This document shows positions 47,910 to 59,729 of a DNA stretch of 64,000 nucleotides, one piece after another; within the stretch, counting starts at the first letter, position 1; every line of letters starts with the position of its first letter. Source of the stretch: Plectrocnemia conspersa. Its lineage: Eukaryota; Arthropoda; Insecta; Trichoptera; Polycentropodidae. The position numbers and the translations under genes were made by a program. The stretch spans positions 124,001 to 188,000 of the forward strand of contig VTFK01000372.1 in NCBI GenBank assembly GCA_009617715.1. The letters run 5' to 3'. Under the pieces are notes generated by a model. The model was not told where the DNA came from. It saw nothing but the letters and a program-made list of their open reading frames with translations, and did not search any database.

Positions 47910-49855
47910 TATTTCTTAAGTTACGATTACTCTGTGATTTTTTTTCAGTTGTGTTTTTTATATGAGTAGCATTTCAAACTGCATACTAGTCGTTATTTTA
48001 TAGATAAAGATCGAAATTTTATTTATTTATTATACTTTGTCGTTCTTCCTAAAAAAAAAAAAAAAATTGCGAACACTAAAATTATAAACAACGAAAATTG
48101 CAAATAGCGAAAATTAAAATATTGTGCAAAATTTTCGTGTGCGCTGTTAAAAATGTTCGGAATTATCACAATTTTCGTTTTGCGTATGGTGTGTCATTTT
48201 TAAAGGAAATATTATTTTTTATTATGCTTTATACCCAAGAGATACATTTTACTTCAACACCATTTGTCAAGTGTGTCTATCCTTAATCCTAATATTCTAA
48301 GACTCTGACCTTGACAATAATATGAATAAACTTTTTACGTATCCTGTTTGTTTGCGATACGTTTTTATTTCTCTTAGCAATTTATTTTTCCAATGTAAGT
48401 TCACATACACTAAAATAAAATTTAAATAAGCCCATATGCATATACACAGTATTACATAATCTGTTGACAATGTACATTTTTTTATAAATAATAATATATA
48501 ATACTTTATTTAAAGTATATTATTTAAATTTATTTGTATTTTTTTTATAAAATATTAATATATTAAATGTTATTAAACTTGATAACAAATAATAATGTGT
48601 ACCTTCGCTAAAAAAATTAAATATATCAAAAATCTTTTATTTTATTATTTATTTTTAAATTTTTTATTACAAAATAAAAAATTAAAAAAAAATAATAAAA
48701 ACAATTGAGTAAAATATATTAAAACAAATTTATTTATTTTATTCCCCTTAATTTATTTAAATAATTAATATAATAATAAATATAAATAATTAGGCAATGA
48801 TTTATAAAGAGAAAAATATTTTCGGTTATTATATCTTTGTTTTTAAAAAAACAATGTTTGTGAGCGAATTATGTATTTATATGAAAAAGAAGATATATAA
48901 ATCATTATATAAATTTTTGTTATAAACGCTTAAATTAAATTGTGTCAAATTTCCTGAAACTATTCTTGAATCAAAATATTATATAAAGTTATCGATTGAT
49001 TTCGTTATATTATGTTTTAAATAATAAACACTCAAATAATTGGTCTGTTTTGAAGAAAATAAATAAACCATTTTGGCGTGATTTTTTTTTGCTTAGACAA
49101 TTAGGTAATTTAAATTTATTTACTTTATTTATATTGAGTTAAAAGCTTGATACTTAAAAAAAAAACTTAATCTAATAAACATTTTATGTTAGCTTTATTA
49201 GGTTTTGCCATCTAAAAATATTTAAATAATTAAATTATTGTTTGTTTATAGCTTTCATATATATATTTTAACATATAATATAAAACCACGTTTACTAGAC
49301 ATTGTTCAATAATATATTTCCATTAATTTGCATTAACCAATATATTTTGAATGTCTTCCAGTACGACGAGCCTCCATTTTGAAAATTGGTTTCGCGAGTT
49401 ACGGACTAACACATAACTATAATAACTATTGTGGTTAACGGTGAACCTCAAATACCACAACAGAACTAACACGTCATTATGATATATAATTTTTTTTTTC
49501 TTTTTAAAAAGGGCTAGCATTTTTCGATCTGATGCAAACATTGAAACTCCATATAGCGCCAATGTTCTTGGATTAGTAGAGTTGTAAAGTATATATGATT
49601 CAATATAATAGGAGCATGTTAGAAAAGTTCGAGTTGCATCAGGACAATGCAGGTTCGTTATCTTTCAACGAGAATACAAAACGGGTTTATTAATATTTGT
49701 GGTTCGTTTCTTCAAAACGCGATAATTGAGAAAAGTATAAAGATTAAATATGTTATTATTATTGCTGATGTGACTCCGGATTCATCTTATAAATATTTTT
49801 GATAAGCAAACGGAAAGACCTCTTAAATCGATTTTATTCAAAGTAGATTGCAATG
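47910..49855. other. AT-rich stretch; possible continuation of hAT relic at right edge
   Basis: Very AT-rich from 48300 to 49300. A 79-codon minus-strand frame at 49323-49562 lies downstream of the hAT relic and may belong to it, but no family motif was recognised. Confidence 0.4.
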
Positions 49856-49861
49856 ACTATA

Positions 49862-50190
49862 TATAGAGCCCCTACTTTCACTGTTTCTGGCCTTGCTGAC
49901 AATCTTGTTTTTGAAACGTACTTAAAGAATTGAGTTTCAAATGTTGTTTTAAAAACTCCTATCTTCTTAGATTTTCACTAAAAAATTTATAAATTTGCTG
50001 AACAGTACCAAAAAAGTTATATATTATTTCTTTGCAAGATTTTACTGAATCCACTTCGACAATATTTAATGGCATACTTGGCAGTTGGCATACTTTTAAA
50101 TGTACAATCGATACTTTCGCGCAAAATAACTGCTTGCACAACATTATACTCTTCAACTGTATTGGCTCTGTTATTGTAACATTGACAGAA
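49862..50190 (-). pseudogene. hAT transposase of the ZMYM1/DUF4371 type, decayed
   Basis: The minus strand reads CYNNRANTVEEYNVVQAVIL (about 50130-50190), matching the GYDNAANMSGKYNGVQAxIL catalytic block with the key Asp changed to Asn. It continues VEVDSVKSCKEIIYNFFGTV, then QQIYKFFSENLRR (about 49962-50065), the ATNFFxxIQxIYxFFSxxxxRW block. Last comes FKTTFETQF ... TRLSARPETVKALY (about 49862-49955, after correcting a slip), matching LSDTRWSARxxAVKAL. These three blocks identify the family. Frameshifts and stops make it non-functional. Confidence 0.82.
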
Positions 50191-50329
50191 TAAATTGTTC
50201 CTCTTGTCGCATATCTGTATGAAAATTATATATTTTTCTTTAATTCAAAGTATTATTTGCCTTAATGTTTAAATCAGCAGATATCTTTTACAAACTCCCA
50301 ATATATTTTATGGTACTTTACACCCTACA

Positions 50330-50740
50330 CTTTTGGTCATTTTCATAGGCTGGAGAAAAAATAAAGCAGAACAGGAAAAAATCACCCCACGACCTTTTGA
50401 ATAATAAGTGAGGCGTGACGGGCTTAAGGAAAGGGACCGATAATTCTAGCCTTCAAGGATTCGCAAAAGGGAGAAAAGTCGAAAAAAAGCTTCGCCGTTC
50501 AAGTTATTAATAAAAACGTTTCCGGTACAAAACGACACACAAAAAAATATACGTACCAGCAAACATTTTTAAACTGATCGAATTCTTTGTGACGCTCCAA
50601 TCGAGCGGAACGAATCTACTTTTGCGACGATTCGCGCCATTGTTATTGCAACTAATACAATTCGTGGACGATTACCATTTAAATTGGACGAGCGATCGGC
50701 GTTTAAAAATTAAACGTGGGATTGGAAAAAATAAAACTGG
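50330..50740. promoter_or_regulatory. GC-enriched island, candidate regulatory element
   Basis: Contains GAGGCGTGACGGGCTTAAGG, AGCTTCGCCGTTC and CGATTCGCGCC. No long open frame. A candidate conserved non-coding element. Confidence 0.35.
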
Positions 50741-50744
50741 TCCA

Positions 50745-51335
50745 GTTTTCAATAAAAAATGTTAATTACAGTACAACAATATATTTTGTCATAGACACAA
50801 AATGGCGAAGTTTATACATAATATAATATTCAATATTATCAATTGGAAATATTTTGCAAATAATATAAACATTTTATTTTAATATAGATAGACACATTAA
50901 AAAAATCTAAATGTACTTAAATGTACTACATTATACAATAAACTATTGTATAATTAAAAAAGATTGTGCTGATTATGTATTTTTTTCTAGTAGTAATTTT
51001 TTTACTGAGTAAAGAAGTAGACAATAACAAAAAAATATAGACTGAATAAAAAAAGCATTAGCAATTAGCACATAAATGTACAAATTATAAATTTTACCCG
51101 TATTTTTTCAGACGATTTAAAATTGGGTGAATTAAAAAATTGGTAAATGTTGAAATTAATAAATTCAGATGGTAATTATGTCGTAATTTCTATTTATAAT
51201 TAGCATATAATTCAATTTGTTTTTACAATAATCTTATATTCAGTTATATTATTTAAATATTAAAAATATAACCATTTATTGTTATACAAAGTATAGTACA
51301 GTTTAATTTTTCTCGTAAATAATCCTTGCTCTTTG
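50745..51335. other. AT-rich stretch without recognised genes
   Basis: Nothing supportable seen. Confidence 0.5.
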
Positions 51336-51339
51336 CGAC

Positions 51340-51640
51340 TATGTGAAAGGTTTAAACGTAGTTAACTACACATATGCACTGTCGGATAGCTTTGTTAATT
51401 GAACAAGTTAAAATAATTCGACCAAGGGCTTATTTACCTTCTCGTCGTCTGGTTTGCTAATTAAACATGGCTCGGACAACGGCGTAAGTTTGTAACGCGC
51501 GGACTTGTGGGTTTCGCGCTTTAGCGCGTCGGAATCGCTTTGGGAACTTTTGCGCGTAGTCAACCGTAAGCTGAAGCTGAATGCGACTTTACGAATGTGT
51601 GAGCTTAATTATTCAACAGGGTCAGACACATGTCGATCAA
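51340..51640. promoter_or_regulatory. GC-enriched island, candidate regulatory element
   Basis: Contains GGCGTAAGTTTGTAACGCGC and GTTTCGCGCTTTAGCGCGTC. In the latter CGCGCT and AGCGCG pair as a short inverted repeat. No coding signal. Confidence 0.35.
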
Positions 51641-51649
51641 TGTGTTGAT

Positions 51650-51803
51650 CTCCATATAAATAAATATTAATAATATATTATTAAAGTTTAGCTACTAAAC
51701 TTTGATTTTAAATAAACTTACTAAGTTCTAGTTTCAGAGCCGTATGTAAACTTGAAAATTTAATAAGGTTAAATATATGTCAATCATGCTTAAGTTTTAT
51801 ATT

Positions 51804-51836
<33 letters not shown>

Positions 51837-53550
51837 ATTATACAAAATATCTATAGATTATTGAAATCTTGGGATTTATCGACCTTACTGTTTGATATTT
51901 CGGCTGTGATTCTCCAGCTATGATCAAATTTTAAATTTATTTTTACATTTATTCCTCGAAAATAGCTTAATTTTTGATAGCACACTTTAGTAGTTCGAAA
52001 AAATATTTAATCCTTTTTTAGTTCGTATTTGAACCAGATAATGAAGTTTCTTTATTTTTTAAGAGTTAAAAATTTAGTACTCAAAAGTTTTTTTTTATAG
52101 CCCTAAGAAAAATATGGTCTTTTAACTGTTTTAAATGTAATCAGATTAAGTTTTCACTTTAGTAATTATTTAAAGTAATGATAGAATATAGTTTTGCTAG
52201 AAGCTTAACTTTTACCATTTTCCTACTTAAAATTCACCTTTATTTTAGTTGTCTATCTTCTTAAGCGTAGTTTAATAAAATACATCTGAGAATATTTCAA
52301 TATACTAGTTATATTATTCTTGGCAACCTATTTATTAGTAACTACTATTTTTTCGTCTACGCATTTTATTTTAATTTTCCTTACTTCACCTATAATAGTT
52401 ACATCATGGTGCTATAGTATTTTTAAATAAGATTAAAAAGTTATATAATATAAGTGTATTATTTCAATGAATACTGTAATTATATGTTACACTCAGGTAA
52501 TTGTCTTTAAAGCATAATCGCGATTTTAATTGTTATTGTTTATATCTTAAAATAATATTTTTAGCAAAGGTTGTACGTTATTCCTAGGTGTGTTTATTTT
52601 TATTGTTAAATATGACATTTATTCTATAATAGCTATATTCTAGTGTACATTATTCCTTTATAAAATATTTTCATTCATCGCCAAAAGCGTGTGTTGATTT
52701 CATTAAAAAGTAACAACGTAGGCCGCATAATATATAGTTTTTGATATGTATGTAAATTATATTTTCGAGTAAAGCTCCATATGGATGAGCTACTATTATT
52801 TAATATATGCTAAATAAGGGTTAATCAAACTCAACATAAATCAGCGAATTTATATTAAAACGTTCAAAATAATTAATGTATCGAAATTTGTGGAAAATTT
52901 TTTCTACTGTTCATTTTGCATTTAAATTTTAAACGTAAAACTGAATACATAGCCACAACACATGAATTATTTAACCATATCTTGTAGTTCAATCATAAAT
53001 GGCAAATTGAAACAACCGTCATAAATTATATTTATAGCTATACTTCCCTTTGTTGTTGAGCGATAAAATTAAGTTGTATTAATCTCACTGGGTTACTGTT
53101 TAAAAGCATTTAAATACTCATTAAAATCGTAACAAGTTAACACGTCAAATATTTTAATTAAATTATACAATAAACAAACCCTAAATTCTGTAGATCTACA
53201 ACGTTGCGTGGGGTTTTAGCCTTAGTTGATTGTGATTCGTCTGGATTATTTAAATTGCTTAGCTTTACAATAATTTATTTTAAGGACAATAAAAAAAATA
53301 AGATTAGGATTATATTTTAAAAAATATTTATAATCAAAAAATATTTTAATATTAAAAAAAAATAGATTTGCCTTCCTTACACAAGTAAGAAAAAATATAT
53401 ATTAAAAGTTTTCAATTGAGTCTAAGAGCTGCCTGTGACAATTTTTGCTTTATCTATGATATACATATAAAAGTTATATACTAAAAAAGTTGCTTTCACC
53501 TTTCCTAATTTAAGAATGCAGTAACGTAAAATATAAAACAAGCGTTAAAC
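51650..53550. other. AT-rich stretch without recognised genes
   Basis: A (TA)n run lies near 51810-51840. Nothing else is supportable. Confidence 0.5.
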
Positions 53551-53552
53551 AG

Positions 53553-53740
53553 ATGAGCTTACACCTGGACTTCAAGCATAAATATAATAAACATATTTTG
53601 CAACTTCGTTCTAAAACGCTAGCCGTCACCGTGACCCTTAGACCAATATTTGATAAAAATAGCGAAAAAGCAAATACAATTTTAATTTATAAACATTTAA
53701 TTAGACTCATTTTATGCGTATTTTCATACAATAAAATATT
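53553..53740 (+). pseudogene. Jockey-type reverse transcriptase C-terminal segment
   Basis: The plus frame reads LHLDFKHKYNKHILQLRSKT, LAVTVTLRPIFDKNSEKA, then ILIYKHLIRLILCVFSY. This matches the stretch after the RT catalytic core in Jockey elements, which in family form is LGVxLDxxLxWxxHIxxxRxKxLAV...LYPLLxRxSKLSxxxKxxLYKxLIRPxLTYAxPVWG. The usual PVWG end is replaced. No RT core lies upstream, so this is an isolated fragment, still open for 71 codons. Confidence 0.75.
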
Positions 53741-53769
53741 ATTAAAATATTTCGCGAAACTAAACTAAC

Positions 53770-54500
53770 TCACTAATATCGTGTATGTTGACTACGATGT
53801 AAACAACCTTAAATTAAAATACAAGCACAAAATACAAAAAGACATATTGATTAAGAGACTAAAGAAAACATATGTATTAATGGTTACAGTTCTCTAATAA
53901 AATAAACTCAAATTTTTACTTAATTTAATGATTTTTTTGCTTCCTATATTTAATTTTTCTTTCTCTCAAGTTATAACCAAAAATATTTTATTTTATATTC
54001 TTATTTTTTTAACAAATTATGGTTATAAACTGTAAACATAAAATAGTTATAAAACAGCAAAATATAAATTTTATATAATTAGTATATTTGTAAAATTATT
54101 TTTAATATTTAAATGAACCTATTAAAAACAGTTTTCTTAATATACATATTTTTATAATTATTATTAAATTGTAATTTTTTTTTTTTTTTTTAGTATAGCA
54201 CTACAATCTTACGCTTAATATACGTTTTTGGAATTTTAAATTATTTATTTATATCATTTTTTTAAGAACTTCAGAATTTATATTTTAAAAAAGCTTTATA
54301 AATTTTTCTCGTTTTGCCCATACAACGGGACATCATGGGAAATGAGATGGGAAAAAATAAGAAAACAAAATACGACGGGTATAATGTTTCATTCTCGTTG
54401 ACATTAATTACATAATATGTGTACCTCAATGTCGCATATCACTCTTAAAGCATCGCAGAAGTCATGAGGTTGCTTTTTTCAGTCAGAAAATTTTGTAAAA
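53770..54500. other. AT-rich stretch, small GC patch at 54.3-54.45 kb
   Basis: Nothing is recognised. The patch has TTTTGCCCATACAACGGGAC and CAATGTCGCATATCACTC. Confidence 0.4.
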
Positions 54501-54503
54501 AGC

Positions 54504-54563
54504 ACAGTTAGTTAGTATATTTGTTATTGTCAGTATATTTGTACAGTTAGTATATTTGTAATT
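54504..54563. repeat. Short tandem repeat, three imperfect copies
   Basis: CAGTTAGTTAGTATATTTGT, CAGTATATTTGTA and CAGTTAGTATATTTGTAATT follow one another. Confidence 0.8.
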
Positions 54564-54899
54564 GAAATATTATCAACAATACTTGTATCTGTTTATTATA
54601 CTCGAATTTACTTACAAAGTAATGCTGAAAAATAGTTAAAATATTTTGCTTTGCTTACCAAAAACTTGGCAATCAGATATTTAATCAGTAGTTTTAAATT
54701 CAGTAGTTTTTATATTCATAGTAACATTAAATTACAGTTATGTTTATTTAAAACTCTGATTTGTTAATTTATTTTCTTACGGGGACAAAAAGCTAAGTTT
54801 ATAATAAAACTGAAATTAAAATTGCACATATAGTATCAAATTTAAAAAAATATAAATATTGTATATAGTTATTTACCATTGTGATATAATTATTTGTCT

Positions 54900-55210
54900 T
54901 ATTAAGACAACACTACATGCAGCGGTCCGCATGCACTTATCTCTCATTCACTCTTTTCACTTGACACGTGAGCGAGCGAAAGGAAAAGTATTTCATTGTC
55001 CGCGCCTGCCTTATACATATATTTATCATAAAATAAAATATTGTCTTTCTTCAATATTGTTCTTTAAGCATACATTACCTCCTCCTAACCGTACTCTTTA
55101 TCATGTTACATCAATCAGCGTGTGCAAGAGCAAAACAGTTGTTTTAAGATGGTGGCGCCTCTTAATGGGTGTACTATTATTGAGCTACGTCCCGTTGTGC
55201 GATTAATCAG
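54900..55210. promoter_or_regulatory. Moderately GC-enriched stretch upstream of the GC-rich exon-like block
   Basis: Contains GACACGTGAGCGAGCG with a CACGTG E-box at 54965-54970, and AAGATGGTGGCGCCTC near 55146. It lies 100-400 bases before the GC-rich block, where a promoter could sit. The 115-codon plus frame across it has no recognised domain. Confidence 0.3.
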
Positions 55211-55327
55211 AGCAATAGAAAATGTTGGATAAATAATAAAGCCCTTAAGGGTCTATACACAGATAATTTGGCTATGGAATTAGGGTATAGACTATTGATG
55301 TGCTTATTTAAAAAAATACTTTTTCAG

Positions 55328-55735
55328 ATAGTTGGTTTAGTTTAGGTTGGTTTTTGAACGTATATGACTGTACGCCCCCTTGTAAAAGGTTTTGGCGGGA
55401 AAGGCCGTCGATTGAGCCCGGCTGGGGCGTCGGGGCGCGGTCCGGGGGCGTCGTGGTCCGGGGCGCAGGCGCGCGTCCGGGGCCACGTGAGTCTAACGGC
55501 GGGGCGGCCGGAGCAGGGGGCAGTGTGGTGTGGACCCCGCGGAGGCCGCACCTGGCGCCCGTGGCTCTAGAGGCTTCGCCCCGCCGCCGCCGTCCCCCCC
55601 GCCGCGCAGTATCGATCCGCCCCCCAGGCCGGCCCCGCGCCCGGGGCCCGCCATGTGAGCGCCGCGACGCCGCGCCCCACTCGATGTGCCGGCGCACGAC
55701 AGCGTGCCCGCCACATGGATGAAGTAAGCGTCTCC
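55328..55735 (+). other. GC-rich exon-like block, possible 5' exon of a host gene
   Basis: This is by far the most GC-rich stretch in the window, ending near 55730. An acceptor-like TACTTTTTCAG (to 55327) precedes it, and a donor-like GAA|GTAAGCG ends it near 55726. The plus strand stays open from the acceptor to a stop at 55720-55722, but high GC makes that weak evidence. Near the end, GCCCGCCATGTGAG is a start codon followed at once by a stop. A later ATGGATGAA runs into the donor, so the coding start could be Met-Asp-Glu with an upstream start-stop element in the 5' UTR. An internal GTGAGT (near 55488) and a GCCGCGCAG (near 55609) could bound a 120-base intron. No protein family was recognised. 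Confidence 0.4.
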
Positions 55736-55739
55736 TCCG

Positions 55740-58700
55740 CTGATAGTGTTGTTGATGCTACTAATGCAATAAAGTGTTATCATTTTTTACATAGAAAAAA
55801 GATAAAGGAGTTTTTTCTTGTATAACGTATTTTTGTTATAATCAATATGTTTTTTTCATCGGTTGTATAGAATGTGCGAAAAATCCGTAAAATGGGTTAA
55901 GGTGGCTGAAAAATGGCGTAATAAATGTGTGTTTCTTAAATTATTAATATATTTTATTAATAAGTGTTTAAGTACAAAACTAAAAAATCTAAAAAACATA
56001 AAAGTTAATGTCTTAAAAAATGAATTAAAATCAAACAGTTATTTTAGGATTAAACTAAATATTAGCGCAATTAAATGGCAAGAAATATTTTTCCCTATAT
56101 TTATTTTCCCGTTTCTCTAATTTAAAATGTGGCATTTTATTTTATTCAAAACGTAAAGCACGTACATTATAAAAAATAGTTAAATTAAAAACATTCTTGA
56201 TATCTCTGATAATTTCAGATTAAGCTATATAATTGTACATTATGTCATATTTTTATTCGGAAAATATAAGACGAAATGAAAATTGATCTAAAATAAATAC
56301 CACTAATTATTTTTTAACAAACCCTAAATTTTGTGCTTTAATAAATGTCAATAATGTATTTTAGAACTCTATTTATACGAATAATTTTATAGTAGCACAT
56401 AACTGAGATTCTAAATGGATTTAAATTAATTTATATTGTATAGCTTAATACTATAATTTAATTGGAAAATATAGTGTAATTAAATTGCGTTTTTCGTCAA
56501 TTTAATGGTTTTAAGTTTAACAATTCTGTTTTACGTAATATTATATTTTTATTTTAGAAATAAAGGGCAAACCTTAAGCGGTATTTAATTAGAAAAGTAG
56601 ACCTTATCTTATAGAAGAAAATTAATAAAATTGTTAATAAAAAGGCAATAATATGATTTACTTTAAACATATGTTTAAAGAATCATTAAAATGTCAATCG
56701 TTTTTTGTAAGATATTTACATGATTTAATTAGGTCGTGTGCCAACATATATTTAATTTTAAAATGAGATTGTTGTGATTTTTCAGATGCAATTCGGCATT
56801 TGAAAATTTTTTCGTAACGTATAAACCATATATTTTTATTAAATATTTAATTATTTTTATGAAAATATAGGACAAACTAAAAATTATACTACTACATTAG
56901 TAAAAAACATTTTTTTCACGTACTTAATGGTTTTGATTTTAATAAATATGAATCGAACGTAAACGTTAAATAGTTTTATATAATATTTCATTTTCCAAAC
57001 TCATCCATATTTTTTTTAAGTAAAGCCTTCATTAAATAAAAGTGTACAATTACATTTTTTTAATTTATTCATATATTTATTAAATATACAATTCTCGTTA
57101 AAAAAAATATTTACTTAAAATAACTAAAACACAATATTTAATAGCAATAAATATTTATTACAAACTAAATGGGTTTTCACTGTATTGAATAATCATTGTT
57201 CTTGGATTTTATTTATAAACATTTTTATAACTTAAATTATAATTTTTTCCCGTATCGAAAGTTTTCTTACTGTATTTAATATTCCACTTGTGATGTCACA
57301 ATCTAGATTAATAAAATACTATCTTTTTATTTTAAAATTGTAGTGATTTAAAGAGTTTTTCATATACAATTTATAAGCCTAGGACGTACGTTATGAGTAG
57401 TCTTATTTATACAAATATCTAAAATTCTTCTTAATTTGTAATTTATCAATACGTTACACTAAATTTTCATACTGCTGTTTATTAAAAAAATAGCTTATAA
57501 TATTGTTAAGTAAAATAATAAAACATTTAAGAAATACTATAATGTAAAACTTTAAATTATGTTTCAAAAGATTAGATATTTTTAAATTTTAAAAATAATA
57601 TTATCATTTACCTTTATTAAATGGCAATGAACATTTTTAAAAAAAAAAATATTTTTGTTTCTTGATTTAGGTTATAAAAAAATGTTTGATTCACTTAATT
57701 TTTTAAAATTTAAATAACCTATACTTACATAATAGTATGGGAGAAATAAAGAGCATCTTTAAGTTTAGTTTTTGAAAAAAATAAAGTTGTGTATGATAAC
57801 TCAAGTACAAAATTTTATTAAAAGCTATATTTTCAACAATAATTCTCACATATACATATGTGACTGAAACTAAAATGATACCTTACTAGCGTTTAAATAT
57901 TCAGATTATTTTTATACATGTATAATTCAACTTTTAAGGTACTGAATATTGCGTCACACAGTAGTACAAATAAATTAATCACATATAACTTAAATTTGCT
58001 TTCCTTAAAATAGTTTCAGCAATAGATTAAAGAAAAAATATTATTTTTTAAATCAACATAACTGATTTTGATAAAAAAAAATACCAAAATTATTGTGGTA
58101 AGTTATAAAACTGGTTATAGAAATTCTTAAATAAATTTAATAAACCTGTATCACAATAATTTAAACAATAAATTAAAAAGAAGCAAGATAAATAATAGCT
58201 TTTTTACATAAATACTATTGAACAAACAATCATAGTGTATTTATTATTTCGGGTTTGTAAAAAAAAATACAATTTGATTTTAAATACTTTTCTATATCAT
58301 ACGTAATATTCTGTAGTACTTAAAACCTAAATTAAATTTTTAATAATTGGTTTTCTTTAATTCAATAATACGATATTTTTTTATTTTTATGCGATTCCAT
58401 TTACGTCAGCTTTTAAGGCTCTTTGCCATTACAATTTACATTTTTTAATTCAAGGTAAACTGATTAATGACAACAGTATTTTCATTGTTGTATTTAGATA
58501 CATGTTTAATTTTTTTGTACAGTCATATTTCAAAATTAAAATAATTAAATGTGGAATAAATAAAAATATAAAAAATTGGAGTAAAATATAACTATTTTTT
58601 AAAAATAGCTTTTACTATTTTTAACCCTTTATAAAACTCAAACTATGAGATACGGTTTATACACTTGTAAAATGTAGAGGTTTTGAAATATAAAGTATAT

Positions 58701-59295
58701 TCTATATCTATTAAACATAAAGGATTTTAAGGTAACAGTGAGTTATCCAGTTACAACATCGTTGTGTTTGTGTGTGTGTGTTAATAAAATTACTGTGGAA
58801 ATTTTATTCAGTGATCCATTTCATCCGTGCGACAGTGGAAGCTGCAACGAGCGTTTTAAATAAGTGAAATTTAAGAAAAAACATTTAATCAAGGCAGGAA
58901 TTAATATGGGCGTGATTTATCCTTTTTATGAATAACTTTAACATGTTTTTAGTACCGTTCTTTAATATAGTTTAAAAATATTACACGCGCCCAGATTCTA
59001 TAAAAGTAGAATACGCTAGACTCTTTGATGTTAAATTAGAAAAATCCTTCTCATTATTGAAAAATACAAAAAATATTTACAGTAAAGTTGTATTATATAT
59101 CAATTTTTTTGATATATCTTTACTTTTGTATTATTTTAAACTCTCTAGAGTCACGGCATTTTAAATATTTGATTTATGGTTTTATATTAAAAAAGTTCAA
59201 GCTCAGGTTTTGCTATTTGACAGTTAAGAAAAAAGTAAAGTCTTGCTTTAATGACAGCATGAACCAAATCAAAATCATTTGATTAAGTCAAAGGC
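55740..59295. other. Very AT-rich stretch without recognised genes
   Basis: If the block before it is a first exon, this would be the start of a long intron. The 85-codon plus frame at 55863 is Lys/Asn/Ile-rich and unrecognised. A minor complex patch lies at 58740-58870 with a short (TG)n run. Nothing else was seen. Confidence 0.45.
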
Positions 59296-59299
59296 ATTT

Positions 59300-59720
59300 A
59301 CATTTCACGTAAACCGGTATTAAAACGTAATCGTTCGCCAGCGGAAAATTAATAAAAATAAAAGTCACCCCTTTTTTATATTCAAACGTGATGGAAAAAA
59401 ATGGCTGCCCTTAAACTGTAAACAAGTTATATTGTACGAAAGTTGAACGTCAGGACATCCTTTATTCGGACCGCCCTTGCGGAACAATTACGGGAACGTT
59501 TACAAAAGAATTCTTTATTTTCGACCTACCGCCCTACCCTTACACTCTACTCCCACCCCATTCGAAGGTCGCTGGGGTGGGGGCGAAAAAAACGCGAAAA
59601 AAGACACGCGAATTCGCATTATCGTGAAGTAAGTAAGTCAGTGAAACGAACACAGTGGACACTTGAACTTCTTCCAAGAAATTTCTTGATAATAAAATTG
59701 GCAAAAGTGTAAGCGTTAAA
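59300..59720. promoter_or_regulatory. GC-enriched island, candidate regulatory element
   Basis: Contains GTTCGCCAGCGG, GACCGCCCTTGCGG and GTCGCTGGGGTGGGGGCG. An 89-codon plus frame (59443-59712) without a known domain covers it. Confidence 0.35.
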
Positions 59721-59729
59721 AGATTTAGA

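Noticed and set aside
49323..49562. 79-codon minus-strand frame downstream of the hAT relic
   Set aside because: Does not show the hATC dimerisation motif expected at that place; kept only as unassigned.
55308..55783. Minus-strand Pro/Arg/Ala-rich frames in the GC-rich block
   Set aside because: High GC removes stop codons in all frames. The splice-like signals I can see favour the plus strand.
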